A stretch of 64,000 nucleotides of DNA, taken from Verrucomicrobiota bacterium. GTDB taxonomy: Bacteria; Verrucomicrobiota; Kiritimatiellia; CAJWTS01. The DNA is taken from positions 62,001 to 126,000 of the forward strand of contig JAQBYD010000004.1 in NCBI GenBank assembly GCA_027623315.1, in the 5' to 3' direction. A program made the translations under genes and the position numbers. Of this stretch, positions 8,308-17,506 are shown in pieces (the stretch's first letter is position 1; every line of letters starts with the position of its first letter). The notes below the pieces were generated by a model, which had not been told where the DNA came from, searched no databases, and saw only the letters and a program-made list of their open reading frames with translations.

Positions 8308-8910
8308 ATGCAATCGCAACAGAAACAGAGGGTTCTCCGCCTTGCTGAGCGGAAAGGCGTACTGAGACCGCGTGATCTCGACGAGTATGGAATTCCGAGG
8401 GTCTACCTCAGCCGGCTGTGTAAACAAGGCCTTCTCAATCGACGAGCGCGAGGCATTTACGGACTCGCTGATACAGACCTGGGACAGCATGAGACTCTAC
8501 TGCAAGCCTGCAAGCGGGTGCCACGCGGCGTGATATGTCTGCTGTCGGCCCTAAGCTTCCACTCTATTGGCACTCAGAACCCTCACGAGGTATGGCTTGC
8601 TGTTGAGCCCAAGGCCAGAAAGCCGAGAGTGGGGGATCTGCCACTGAAGATCGTCCGCTTCTCGGGGGATGCGTTCGTCAAGGGCGTCGATCGAGTCATT
8701 ATCGATGGCGTCGACGTACGGGTTTACGGTGTCGCGAAAACGGTAGCGGATTGCTTCAAGTATCGAAACAAGATCGGGCTGGATGTAGCGATGGAGGCAC
8801 TACGCGAAAGCAGGCGAATGAGACTGTGTACGATGGATGACCTCTGGTGCTTCGCGAAGATATGTCGAGTAGCTCGAGTTATGCAACCGTACCTGGAGTC
8901 TGTCGCATGA
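8308..8910 (+). CDS. abiEi: AbiEi-type antitoxin/transcriptional regulator
   Basis: RVLRLAERKGVLRPRDLDEYGIPRVYLSRLCKQGLLNRRARGIYGLAD wHTH N-terminus and VYGVAKTVADCFKYRNKIGLDVAMEALRE. Confidence 0.9.
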   Translation: MQSQQKQRVLRLAERKGVLRPRDLDEYGIPRVYLSRLCKQGLLNRRARGIYGLADTDLGQHETLLQACKRVPRGVICLLSALSFHSIGTQNPHEVWLAVEPKARKPRVGDLPLKIVRFSGDAFVKGVDRVIIDGVDVRVYGVAKTVADCFKYRNKIGLDVAMEALRESRRMRLCTMDDLWCFAKICRVARVMQPYLESVA

Positions 8911-9824
8911 GTCAGAAACGTGTTGTCGATCACGCGGCGTCTGTCCGCCAACGGCTGCTCAACCTGGCTAAAGACCGACAAGAGGATTTCAACTATGTTC
9001 TACAGCGATACGCGGTCGAGCGGTTGCTGTATCGGATAAGCGAGTCCGACCATGCTTCTCGATTTATACTGAAGGGAGCAGCCCTTTTCTGGATGTGGCG
9101 TCGTGAACACTATCGCCTCACCAAGGACGCCGACTTCTTGTTTTCCGGTCCGAGCGATCTTACCCGCATCAAGGACTGCTTCAAAGAGATCTGTGGTGTC
9201 GAGTCGACAGGGGACGGCTTGTCATTCGATGCGCATTCTGTGACGGCGGAGGAAATTCGGGAAGATAGCCTGTACGACGGCGTGAGAGTGAAGCTCACCG
9301 CCCATCTGGCGGGAGCAGTGATACGCACGCAGGTGGACTTGGGGTTCGGCGATGTTGTTACGCCTGGGGCCACAGAGGCGGAATACCCCACGCTACTCGA
9401 CCATCCACCGCCGCGACTGAGAATCTACCCACGGGAGACCGTGATCGCGGAAAAATATGAGGCTATGGTCAAGCTGGGCATCGCCAATACGCGCATGAAA
9501 GACTTCTATGACCTCTCTGTTCTTGCACGGGAGTTCGAGTTTGAAGGTGCCACTGTGATGGACGCGATTGGAGAGACCTTCCGAAGACGCGGCACCCAGC
9601 TTCCGGACACGGCACCGGTGGCCCTAACGCCTGAGTTTTACGAGAGCGATACCAAACAACGGCAGTGGGCTGCCTTTCTCGCAAGGAGCGCGGTGAAGTA
9701 TTCGGATGAACTGGCAGATGCCATCGCACTCATACGCGACTTCGTTTTGCCGGTCGTAGCTGCCGCAAGTGCAGGGGAGCCCTTCACGTCGGCCTGGCAC
9801 GATGGCGGACCATGGGCCGACTGA
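8907..9824 (+). CDS. abiEii: AbiEii-type nucleotidyltransferase toxin
   Basis: RLLYRISESDHASRFILKGAALFWMWRREHYRLTKDADFLF (G[GA] and DxD motifs) ... ETVIAEKYEAMVKLGIANTRMKDFYDLSVL; ATGA overlap with abiEi. Confidence 0.92.
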   Translation: MSQKRVVDHAASVRQRLLNLAKDRQEDFNYVLQRYAVERLLYRISESDHASRFILKGAALFWMWRREHYRLTKDADFLFSGPSDLTRIKDCFKEICGVESTGDGLSFDAHSVTAEEIREDSLYDGVRVKLTAHLAGAVIRTQVDLGFGDVVTPGATEAEYPTLLDHPPPRLRIYPRETVIAEKYEAMVKLGIANTRMKDFYDLSVLAREFEFEGATVMDAIGETFRRRGTQLPDTAPVALTPEFYESDTKQRQWAAFLARSAVKYSDELADAIALIRDFVLPVVAAASAGEPFTSAWHDGGPWAD

Positions 9825-9994
9825 ACCGCCGGGGAACCCGCGTTCGTTTCCGGTGAGTAGCACCAAGTCCGGTTCGTCGGGGTTCCCGCGGCCTTGGTTT
9901 CACGTCTACGGTCTCAACTACGTTGACTCATGTCGATTCGGGGTGACCCATGTTGAGAGCCTCAGAAAACTCTTCGTTTCTTGAATTTCTTGTC

Positions 9995-10038
9995 GATTCC
10001 TAATCTGTAGGTAGTGGGTTCGAGTCCTGCCCGGGGTA
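9995..10038 (+). repeat. Partial, intronless tRNA-Arg 3' copy (att-like direct repeat)
   Basis: GATTCCTAATCTGTAGGTAGTGGGTTCGAGTCCTGCCCGGGGTA matches spliced exon junction plus 3' half of 7462-7760 with one mismatch. Confidence 0.92.
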
Positions 10039-10088
10039 AACACTTTCCAAATATCAATGCCCTCGGCCGGGCGGGACGAGAAGTTTAT

Positions 10089-10123
10089 CCGCCATAACCG
10101 CAGCGCAGCGGAGGTTACGGCGG
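10089..10123. repeat. Stem-loop CCGCCATAACC / GGTTACGGCGG
   Basis: 11-bp stem with one G-U pair and a 13-nt loop. Confidence 0.6.
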
Positions 10124-10331
10124 AAGTCCTCTGCGGGGTAGCTTCCGGCGGAAGGGAAGTCGCTCTTCATTCAACCGCCCCCTTAAGGGGCTCGCCTCAT
10201 CTCTATCAACAGTCTACTATACCCTGAAGGGACTTTTTCGTATCCTGAGTATCTATGTGAGCCCCTTTAGGGTGCAACTTCTCTCTTGCATAGAGATAGA
10301 TATACCGAATAGGGTGTACCGAATCGAAAGG

Positions 10332-10547
10332 ATGCAGCCCATGAGCATATCGTCACAGATCAAGACGCTTCGCAAGGCTGCCGGCTTGACGCAGGCGCAG
10401 TTGGCCAGTCGTGCGGGTGTGGGATTGCGCTTTGTCCGCGAACTTGAGCAGGGCCGTCGCAACCCGAACGTCAAAAATGTGGACCAAGTGCTTTCCCTGT
10501 TCGGACATCACCTGGAAGCCGTGAGGGACCATGCCAAACCTGCGTAG
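10332..10547 (+). CDS. hipB: HipB-like XRE antitoxin
   Basis: MSISSQIKTLRKAAGLTQAQLASRAGVGLRFVRELEQGRRNPNVKNVDQVLSLFG. Confidence 0.88.
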   Translation: MQPMSISSQIKTLRKAAGLTQAQLASRAGVGLRFVRELEQGRRNPNVKNVDQVLSLFGHHLEAVRDHAKPA

Positions 10548-10854
10548 AGCCAACGTGTTGTTCAAGGGGCAACGGGCAGGCACGATTGAGGAGACGGAGT
10601 CAGGATACCGTTTCACATACGATCCAGGATTCGTGGACTACGGTCATTCGATTGCTGTATCGCTGCCGCTCCGGGCCGAGCCATTCGAGAGTGCCCGGTT
10701 GTTCCCATTCTTCGAGGGTCTCCTGCCCGAAGGCTGGTACAAAGAGATTGTTTGCCGGACGATCAAGGTTGATGAGGATGACAGCTTCGGGCTGTTGATA
10801 CACGCCTGTGCGGATTGCGTTGGCGCGGTATCCCTTGAAGGCGAATCATCGTGA
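10531..10854 (+). CDS. hipS: HipS, stand-alone HipA N-terminal domain protein
   Basis: ANVLFKGQRAGTIEETESGYRFTYDPGFVDYGHSIAVSLPLRAEPFESARLFPFFEGLLPEGW; overlaps hipB and hipT. Confidence 0.85.
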   Translation: MPNLRRANVLFKGQRAGTIEETESGYRFTYDPGFVDYGHSIAVSLPLRAEPFESARLFPFFEGLLPEGWYKEIVCRTIKVDEDDSFGLLIHACADCVGAVSLEGESS

Positions 10855-11759
10855 CACGATGCGATATGTGCGGTTTGACGGTCAAGGGCGCCACCACGCA
10901 TCACGCCGCATGCGCCCGCGCGTTGTTCGACAGCACGACGATTCCATCGATCGGGATGTCTCTACTTGATGTTGCAGCCGAAGCCCAGAAGATGGCAGGC
11001 AAGATGTCCATCTCGGGGGTTCAGCCCAAGCTTTCAATGACACGCCGAGGCCCGCACCTGGTCCCCGTCGAATCAGACGGTCGGTATATTCTGAAGCCTC
11101 AAACACAGGCGTTCCGGAATCTTCCCGAAAACGAGAACCTGTGCATGAACATCGCCGCTCAATCGGGCATTGAGGTCCCGCCGCACGGTCTGTTTGCCCT
11201 GGCGGATGGGTCCTGGGCCTACGTCATACGCCGGTTCGATCGCGCGCACGACGGGGAGAAACGGCGCTGTGAAGATTTCGTCCAAGTCCTGGGCAGAGAG
11301 AAGTATTCAGGCTCGCATGAGCAGCTCGGTGAGCGCCTGAGGGAACTCTCCGAGTTTCCCGGCCTCGATGCACAACTCTTCTTCGAGCGTGTGCTGTTTT
11401 CCTTCCTTGTGGGTAACGGCGATGCCCACCTCAAGAACTACTCCTTGCTCGGGACCGAGGACGGAACGCTGCGTCTGTCCCCCGCCTACGATATGGTCTG
11501 CTCGAGGCTCGTGATTCCCCGAGAGGATGACTGCGCGTTAAGCGTCAACGGCAAGAACAACAAGGTCCGCAGGAAAGATTTCCTGGCCCTGGCCGACAAC
11601 ATGGGAATCCCCGCCAAGGCGCAGGCCGGTATCATGGAGCGACTCCGTTCCACGCTGGCCATTGTCGAGAGTGACGTTCCCGGTTCCCGCCTCCCACCGC
11701 AGGACCAGGCAGACATGCTCGCGATCATCAGAGGCCGCTGGGCTCGAATCTACGGGTAG
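10851..11759 (+). CDS. hipT: HipT, HipA-like Ser/Thr kinase lacking the N-terminal subdomain
   Basis: KMSISGVQPKLSM (SIS motif), YILKPQ, LFSFLVGNGDAHLKNYSLL, LSPAYDMVCSRLV; GTG start overlapping hipS stop. Confidence 0.87.
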   Translation: MTRCDMCGLTVKGATTHHAACARALFDSTTIPSIGMSLLDVAAEAQKMAGKMSISGVQPKLSMTRRGPHLVPVESDGRYILKPQTQAFRNLPENENLCMNIAAQSGIEVPPHGLFALADGSWAYVIRRFDRAHDGEKRRCEDFVQVLGREKYSGSHEQLGERLRELSEFPGLDAQLFFERVLFSFLVGNGDAHLKNYSLLGTEDGTLRLSPAYDMVCSRLVIPREDDCALSVNGKNNKVRRKDFLALADNMGIPAKAQAGIMERLRSTLAIVESDVPGSRLPPQDQADMLAIIRGRWARIYG

Positions 11760-11941
11760 CCTTACTTCCGATAGGGTATGCGAGAAATACTCCAGCAGAT
11801 TCGCCCCGAAGAACTCATGGTGGTTGCCGGGGAAGTCCCGACCACTGCGTGGGCTACGTCGCGAGTCGGGTGGTCTCTGGTTCCGAAGGAACGACGTAGC
11901 AGAGGGACCACCCGTGCGTTGTGGTAGGATCAGCGAACGCT

Positions 11942-13936
11942 ATGAGCTCCATCTTCCAGCTTGAGTCAGGATATTCACCGTCCGGAGATCAACCCGAGGC
12001 GATCGTGCGGCTTATGTCCGGTTTGGAGGCGGGGCACCGCTTCCAGACACTGGAGGGGGTCACGGGCTCGGGCAAGACCTACACGATGGCCAACGTGATC
12101 GAGGCGGTCGGGAAGCCGACGCTGGTGATCTCGCACAATAAGACGCTGGCGGCACAGCTCTACAGCGAGTTCCGCGAGTTCTTTCCGACGAATGCCGTGG
12201 AGTACTTCATCAGTTACTACGATTATTACCAGCCCGAGGCCTATATCCCGCAGACGGACACCTATATCGAGAAGGATGCCTCGATCAACAAGGAGATCGA
12301 ACGCTTGCGGCTCTCGGCAACCAATTCGATGATGTACCGCGATGACCTGATCGTGGTGGCTTCGGTCTCGTGCATCTATGGCCTGGGCTCGCCGGATGAC
12401 TACAAAGCCATGCTGCTTCAGTTGGCGAAGGGACAAGAGGTCGACCGGGACGATGTTCTGCGCCAGTTGGTCGATATCCAGTACACGCGCAATGACTATG
12501 AGCCCGAGCCCGGGACGTTTCGTGTGCGCGGCGATGTGGTGGATATCTTCCCCTCGTACTCGAAGGAGGGGGTACGGCTTGAATTCTTTGGTGAAGAGAT
12601 CGATGCGATTCGAATTCTCGACACGACCACCGGGCAGGTTCAGCGTGACCTGGACAGCGCGATGATCTCGCCCGCCAAACACTTTGTCACGCCGCACGAA
12701 AAGCTCGACGCAGCGGCCGACCTGATCCTGGAGGAGTTGGATGAGCGCGTGGCCTGGCTGGAGAAGAACAACAAGCTACTCGAAGCACAGCGGCTGCGCA
12801 TGCGCACGATGTACGATCTTGAGATGATGAAGGAGGTCGGGTATTGCGCCGGCATCGAGAACTACGCGCGACACCTGAGCGGGCGCAAAGCCGGCGAGCC
12901 CCCGGGCTGTCTTCTCGATTTTCTCGGCGCAGACTTTCTGACGGTTATCGATGAATCGCACGTCACGCTGCCCCAGATCAGGGGCATGTACAAGGGCGAC
13001 CAGTCGCGCAAGCGGACCCTGGTGGAGCACGGTTTTCGGTTGCCCTCGGCCATGGATAATCGCCCGCTGGAGTTCGATGAGTTTCTGCACAAGACCGGAC
13101 CCATCCTGTTCATGTCCGCGACGCCGGCCGCATACGAGCGCGAGGTCAGTGGTCAAGTGGTGTCGCAGGTGGTGCGTCCGACAGGCCTGCTGGATCCCCC
13201 GGTGCACGTGCGGCCGTTGCAGAACCAGGTCGACGACTTGATGGAGGAGGTGCGGGCCCACGCGGAGCGAAAAGAGCGCGTGCTCGTGACCACGCTGACC
13301 AAACGCACGGCGGAGGACCTGGCGGACTATCTGCGCAGTGTCGGCATCCGGGTGGAGTACATTCACTCGGACGTCAATGCTCTCGACCGTGTCGAGATCC
13401 TGCGCCGATTGCGTGAGGGGAAGTTCGACTGCCTGGTCGGGGTAAACCTGTTGCGCGAAGGCCTCGATCTACCCGAAGTCTCGCTGGTGGCGGTGCTGGA
13501 TGCGGACAAGGAAGGCTTTCTCAGGTCCCGGACGTCCCTCCTGCAATTGGCCGGCCGCGCCTCGCGTCATGTGGATGGAAAGGTGATTCTGTACGCGGAC
13601 TCGATCACGGACTCCATGCAGAGCATGCTGGATATCACCTCGGACCGGCGTGAGTGCCAGCACGCGTACAACACGGAGCACGATATCACGCCACAGAGCA
13701 TTCAGCGCGCGATCACGGATATGCTGCCTGTCTCGTACGAGAAGAAGGATGAGGAGCGCATCGATCACCTTCTCGCCCGCGAGGCTGGTGTGGATTACGA
13801 CGTCACCCAGGTGCTGGCCGATCTGGAGAAAGAGATGCTCGAAGCCGCGGACGCGTTGGAGTTTGAACGTGCGGCCATACTACGCGACCAGATCCACGAA
13901 CTGAAAAAACACGAAACAGCGCCGACAGACTCCTAG
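11942..13936 (+). CDS. uvrB: Excinuclease ABC subunit B
   Basis: [89 protein letters not shown]. Confidence 0.98.
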   Translation: MSSIFQLESGYSPSGDQPEAIVRLMSGLEAGHRFQTLEGVTGSGKTYTMANVIEAVGKPTLVISHNKTLAAQLYSEFREFFPTNAVEYFISYYDYYQPEAYIPQTDTYIEKDASINKEIERLRLSATNSMMYRDDLIVVASVSCIYGLGSPDDYKAMLLQLAKGQEVDRDDVLRQLVDIQYTRNDYEPEPGTFRVRGDVVDIFPSYSKEGVRLEFFGEEIDAIRILDTTTGQVQRDLDSAMISPAKHFVTPHEKLDAAADLILEELDERVAWLEKNNKLLEAQRLRMRTMYDLEMMKEVGYCAGIENYARHLSGRKAGEPPGCLLDFLGADFLTVIDESHVTLPQIRGMYKGDQSRKRTLVEHGFRLPSAMDNRPLEFDEFLHKTGPILFMSATPAAYEREVSGQVVSQVVRPTGLLDPPVHVRPLQNQVDDLMEEVRAHAERKERVLVTTLTKRTAEDLADYLRSVGIRVEYIHSDVNALDRVEILRRLREGKFDCLVGVNLLREGLDLPEVSLVAVLDADKEGFLRSRTSLLQLAGRASRHVDGKVILYADSITDSMQSMLDITSDRRECQHAYNTEHDITPQSIQRAITDMLPVSYEKKDEERIDHLLAREAGVDYDVTQVLADLEKEMLEAADALEFERAAILRDQIHELKKHETAPTDS

Positions 13937-13938
13937 CC

Positions 13939-14046
13939 CGCGAATGACGCGAATGACACGAATTGGGATTGTGACAACCGCCCAGCTGCTTCTACATCGT
14001 TTCCACTCGGGGTCTCTATTCGCGTGATTCGTGTTATTCGTGGTTC
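13939..14046. repeat. Inverted pair of short-period (8-9 bp) ACGAAT/ATTCGTG arrays between convergent uvrB and araD
   Basis: cgcgaatgacgcgaatgacacgaat (13939-13963) and attcgcgtgattcgtgttattcgtgg (14018-14043). Confidence 0.75.
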
Positions 14047-14738
14047 CCGTCGCGCTGCCCGTAGTAGGCGCCGGGGCCGTGTTTGCGGTGATGGTGTTTG
14101 TCGACGACGTAGGAGGGTAGAGCCGCATCAGGATTGAGCTGCCGCGTGCCCAGTGCCATCTCGGCCACGGCTTCGAGCGCGATGCTGTTCTCGACGGCCT
14201 TCGTGGCTGTCGGGCCCCAGGTGAAGGGAGCGTGACCCGCAACCAGCACGCCCGGTATGGCGACCGGGTCGAGATCTGAGAAGCGCTCGAGGATGACGTC
14301 GCCGGTGTACCCCTCGTAATCGGACTCCACCTCGTTCTGCGTCAGCATGCGGGTCACGGGCACCGCACCGTAGAAATGATCGGCGTGGGTCGTGCCCAGA
14401 CATGGGATGGAGTGCCCGGCCTGTGCGAACATCACCGCGTGGCAACTATGCGTGTGGGCGACACCACCGATGAACTCGAACGCGCGATACAGTCGAACAT
14501 GCGTCGGTGTGTCTGACGACGGCTTCAGGTCTCCATCCACGACGCAGCCATCCAAATCCACGACAACGATCTGGTCCGGCGTGAGATCTTCGTATGCGAC
14601 GCCGCTGGGCTTGATCGCGACATGACCGGATTCGCGGTCGATCCCGCTGACGTTGCCCCACGTGAGCGTGATCAGGCCGGCGTTCTGTAACGCGATATTC
14701 GCGGCGCAGACTTCTTCTCTGAGTGAACGAAGACGCAT
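14034..14738 (-). CDS. araD: L-ribulose-5-phosphate 4-epimerase
   Basis: LQNAGLITLTWGNVSGIDRESGHVAIKPSGVAYEDL, GVAHTHSCHAVMFAQAG.SIPCLGTTHADHFYGAVPVTR. Confidence 0.95.
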   Translation of the reverse strand: MRLRSLREEVCAANIALQNAGLITLTWGNVSGIDRESGHVAIKPSGVAYEDLTPDQIVVVDLDGCVVDGDLKPSSDTPTHVRLYRAFEFIGGVAHTHSCHAVMFAQAGHSIPCLGTTHADHFYGAVPVTRMLTQNEVESDYEGYTGDVILERFSDLDPVAIPGVLVAGHAPFTWGPTATKAVENSIALEAVAEMALGTRQLNPDAALPSYVVDKHHHRKHGPGAYYGQRDGNHE

Positions 14739-16435
14739 TATCGCTGTCGTTCTCGTATGGCGAGTAAGTCCTTCATGACGTGATAGATCGAACCGGACCA
14801 TTTCGCTGTGCCGAAGGCGTCATGCAAGGTCTTGTACATGGCGTAGATCTCCTTGTAGACACCCTCGCTCTCAGGGTTGGGATGATACTCGTCTGCGCTC
14901 ACGCCACACACGGCATCCTGGATCTCCCGGATGCTCTGGTAGCCGCTGGTCTCCGAGCCGGCCGCCGCGGCACCGAAGATGGCCGCTCCCAGGGCGCAGG
15001 TCTGTTCGCTGCGCGCCACTTTCATGGGCAATCCGGTGACATCGGAGTAGATCTGCATCAGCAGTGGATTTTTTTGGGCCAGTCCGCCGCAATTGACGAA
15101 CTGGTTGATCGGGACGCCGTATTCGGAGATCCGGTTGATAATCGTGAGCGCCCCAAATGCGGTCGATTCGATCAATGCGCGGTAGATTTCGTGGGCCTGG
15201 GTGTGAAGTGTCTGCCCCAGGATCAGCCCGGTCAGGCGCGAGTCGGTGAGAATCGTGCGGTTGCCGTTGTTCCAGTCGAGTGCGAGCAAGCCATGCGCAC
15301 CAGGCTTCTGCTTGCCGGCCGCTGTTTCCAAGCCCTCGAATTTCTCGGTCTGCGTGGTTCCATAGCTATCCGGTACGAGGTGATTCACGAACCACAGGAA
15401 TATATCACCGACCGCGGACTGTCCGGCCTCGATTCCAAAGCAGTCAGGCAGAATCGATCCGTTCACGATACCGCATACCCCGGGAATATCAGCGAGTGCC
15501 GCTTCCTCGGGCATGACCATCATGTCGCAGGTGCTGGTGCCGAGAATCTTGACCAGTGTCCCTTCAGCGATTCCGGAACCGACCGCGCCCATATGCGCGT
15601 CGAACGCTCCCACGGCGATCGCGATGCCCGGCTTGAGGCCGAGCTTGGATGCCCACGCTTCGCAGAGAGTGCCGGCCAACTGATCCGCGGGGACGGCCTT
15701 GTCGTAAAGGCGGTCGCGCAGGTTGGCGAGATCGGGGTCGAGGCTGGACAGAAACTCCTTGTCCGGGAGTCCGTTCCACGACCTGCTGTACATCGCCTTG
15801 TGCCCGGCCGCACATATACCGCGCAGCAGTGTCGCCGGATTGGTGTCCCCGGCCAGCACGGCTGGGACGTAGTCGCAGTGTTCGACCCAGCTATGTGCGG
15901 CCGCGAAGACCTCGGGGGCGGAGCGCTTGCAGTGAAGGACCTTGCTCCAGAACCACTCGGATGAATAGGTGCCCCCGCACTTGGCAAGGTATTCAGGCCG
16001 CATCTTCTTCGCCGCCGCGGTGATTTCCTCGGCCTCGGACAAGCCCGTATGGTCTTTCCAGAGCCAGGCCATGGCGCCCAGGTCATCCTTGAATTCAGGG
16101 AGCAATCCGAGTGGCGTGCCCGCCTTGTCAACAGGAAGCGGGGTGCTACCCGTCGTATCGACCCCGATACCGATGATCTCCTCGGCAGCAAAGCCGGAAT
16201 CCGCCGCCTGTGCGGCACGGAGCGCTTCACCAACGATCTCGACCATTCCGTCGAGGTAATCCTGGGGGTTCTGGCGCGCGCAATTGGGGTCACGTTCGTC
16301 CAGAAGAATTCCCTGCTCGCCGCTGGGATAGTCGGACACATGGGTGCCGCACTCGCGTCCGTCATCGAGGTCAACAATCAACGAGCGGCACGAGTTCGTG
16401 CCGAAATCCAGTCCGAGTGCGTATCGTTTACTCAC
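14738..16435 (-). CDS. araB: Ribulokinase
   Basis: YALGLDFGTNSCRSLIVDLDDG...FDAHMGAVGSGI...STCDMMVM...ALDWNNGNRTILTDSRLTGLILG; stop overlaps araD start. Confidence 0.95.
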   Translation of the reverse strand: MSKRYALGLDFGTNSCRSLIVDLDDGRECGTHVSDYPSGEQGILLDERDPNCARQNPQDYLDGMVEIVGEALRAAQAADSGFAAEEIIGIGVDTTGSTPLPVDKAGTPLGLLPEFKDDLGAMAWLWKDHTGLSEAEEITAAAKKMRPEYLAKCGGTYSSEWFWSKVLHCKRSAPEVFAAAHSWVEHCDYVPAVLAGDTNPATLLRGICAAGHKAMYSRSWNGLPDKEFLSSLDPDLANLRDRLYDKAVPADQLAGTLCEAWASKLGLKPGIAIAVGAFDAHMGAVGSGIAEGTLVKILGTSTCDMMVMPEEAALADIPGVCGIVNGSILPDCFGIEAGQSAVGDIFLWFVNHLVPDSYGTTQTEKFEGLETAAGKQKPGAHGLLALDWNNGNRTILTDSRLTGLILGQTLHTQAHEIYRALIESTAFGALTIINRISEYGVPINQFVNCGGLAQKNPLLMQIYSDVTGLPMKVARSEQTCALGAAIFGAAAAGSETSGYQSIREIQDAVCGVSADEYHPNPESEGVYKEIYAMYKTLHDAFGTAKWSGSIYHVMKDLLAIRERQR

Positions 16436-16618
16436 AGGTAGCCCTCACAATATGTAGATCCAACTTGAGCGGTCTGTATAGCACAGCCGGACGCAGAGCA
16501 AAATGGGAAATGAAGGTCCTTCGCCTGCGAATCGCGCAGATCCTTCCTTCCCGGTTGGAACATCGGTCTTGTTTCGCGGCAATGGGGCAGGGCATGCTGG
16601 AATCGCTGGAGTGACCTG

Positions 16619-17491
16619 ATGCCTGAACTTCCTGAAGTTGAGACCGTTGTGAATGACCTGCGCGACGCCGGCCTGGTGGGGCGGCGAGTGGTCAAGGCGC
16701 GGGTTCACTGGCCGCGCATGATTGCCACATCGTCGGCGAAGCAATTTAGCCGGGCCATGGAAGGACAGCAGTTTGCGGAACTATCGCGCCGGGCGAAGTA
16801 TATTGTCGCATCGTTGTCGAATGGGCAGGGGCTTCTGATTCATCTACGTATGACGGGCAACCTTCGCTTCAGAGACTCCGGCACGCCCCGCGATCCTCAT
16901 GAGCACGTCGTCCTTCTCCTCGATGACGATCGAGAACTGAGATATCGAGATCCGCGTAAGTTTGGGCGTTGGTATCTGTTGGACGACGTGCAGGAGAAGC
17001 TCGGTGGGCTCGGACCGGAGCCACTGGCACCCGGATTCACGGCGGATCGACTTCGCAGGATCATCTCCGGCCGTCGCGGAATCCTTAAACCCCTCCTGCT
17101 AAACCAGGCCTTCATTGCTGGTCTCGGCAATATCTACGTCGATGAGGCGCTCTGGGATGCGGGTCTACATCCCCAGAGATCTGCAGAGAGTCTTTCCGAC
17201 GACGACGTTGGCGCGTTGTACCGTGCGATTCGGAAGGTGCTGCGTCGTGGCGTCCGAAGCCTGGGCGCGTCGCTGGGCAAGGCCCAGACCAATTTCTATA
17301 GCGTCGGTGGCCGCCGTGGCCGGGCACAGGACGGTTTCAAAGTCTTTCGGCGCACGGGAGAGCCCTGTCCGCGATGCAAAACACCGATCGAACGCACGGT
17401 GATCGCACAACGAGGCACGCATTTATGTCCGGTGTGCCAGGTGGCGGATGTTGGGAAGCTTGCCCCGCCGCAGGCGGGGTGGCGAGCGTAG
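16619..17491 (+). CDS. mutM: Formamidopyrimidine-DNA glycosylase
   Basis: MPELPEVETVVNDLR, KYIVASLSNGQGLLIHLRMTGNL, LLLNQAFIAGLGNIYVDEALW, zinc-finger CPRCKTPIERTVIAQRGTHLCPVCQ. Confidence 0.97.
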   Translation: MPELPEVETVVNDLRDAGLVGRRVVKARVHWPRMIATSSAKQFSRAMEGQQFAELSRRAKYIVASLSNGQGLLIHLRMTGNLRFRDSGTPRDPHEHVVLLLDDDRELRYRDPRKFGRWYLLDDVQEKLGGLGPEPLAPGFTADRLRRIISGRRGILKPLLLNQAFIAGLGNIYVDEALWDAGLHPQRSAESLSDDDVGALYRAIRKVLRRGVRSLGASLGKAQTNFYSVGGRRGRAQDGFKVFRRTGEPCPRCKTPIERTVIAQRGTHLCPVCQVADVGKLAPPQAGWRA

Positions 17492-17506
17492 CAGTCCGGT
17501 TTCGGG

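Larger units (their letters stand above)
7761..9994 (+). mobile_element. Small tRNA-flanked genomic island (RM remnant + AbiE), no recombinase retained
   Basis: Lies between intact tRNA-Arg and its partial 3' duplicate; content is defense-type genes. Confidence 0.72.

Noticed and set aside
9995-10038. Second tRNA-Arg gene
   Set aside because: Only the anticodon loop and 3' half are present; no D-arm or 5' acceptor strand upstream.
14780-15964. 394-aa + strand ORF
   Set aside because: Antisense to araB.
17462-17480. Terminator hairpin CCCCGCC..GGCGGGG at the mutM end
   Set aside because: Within mutM coding sequence and without a T-run; noted only as similar to the hairpin at 7432-7447.
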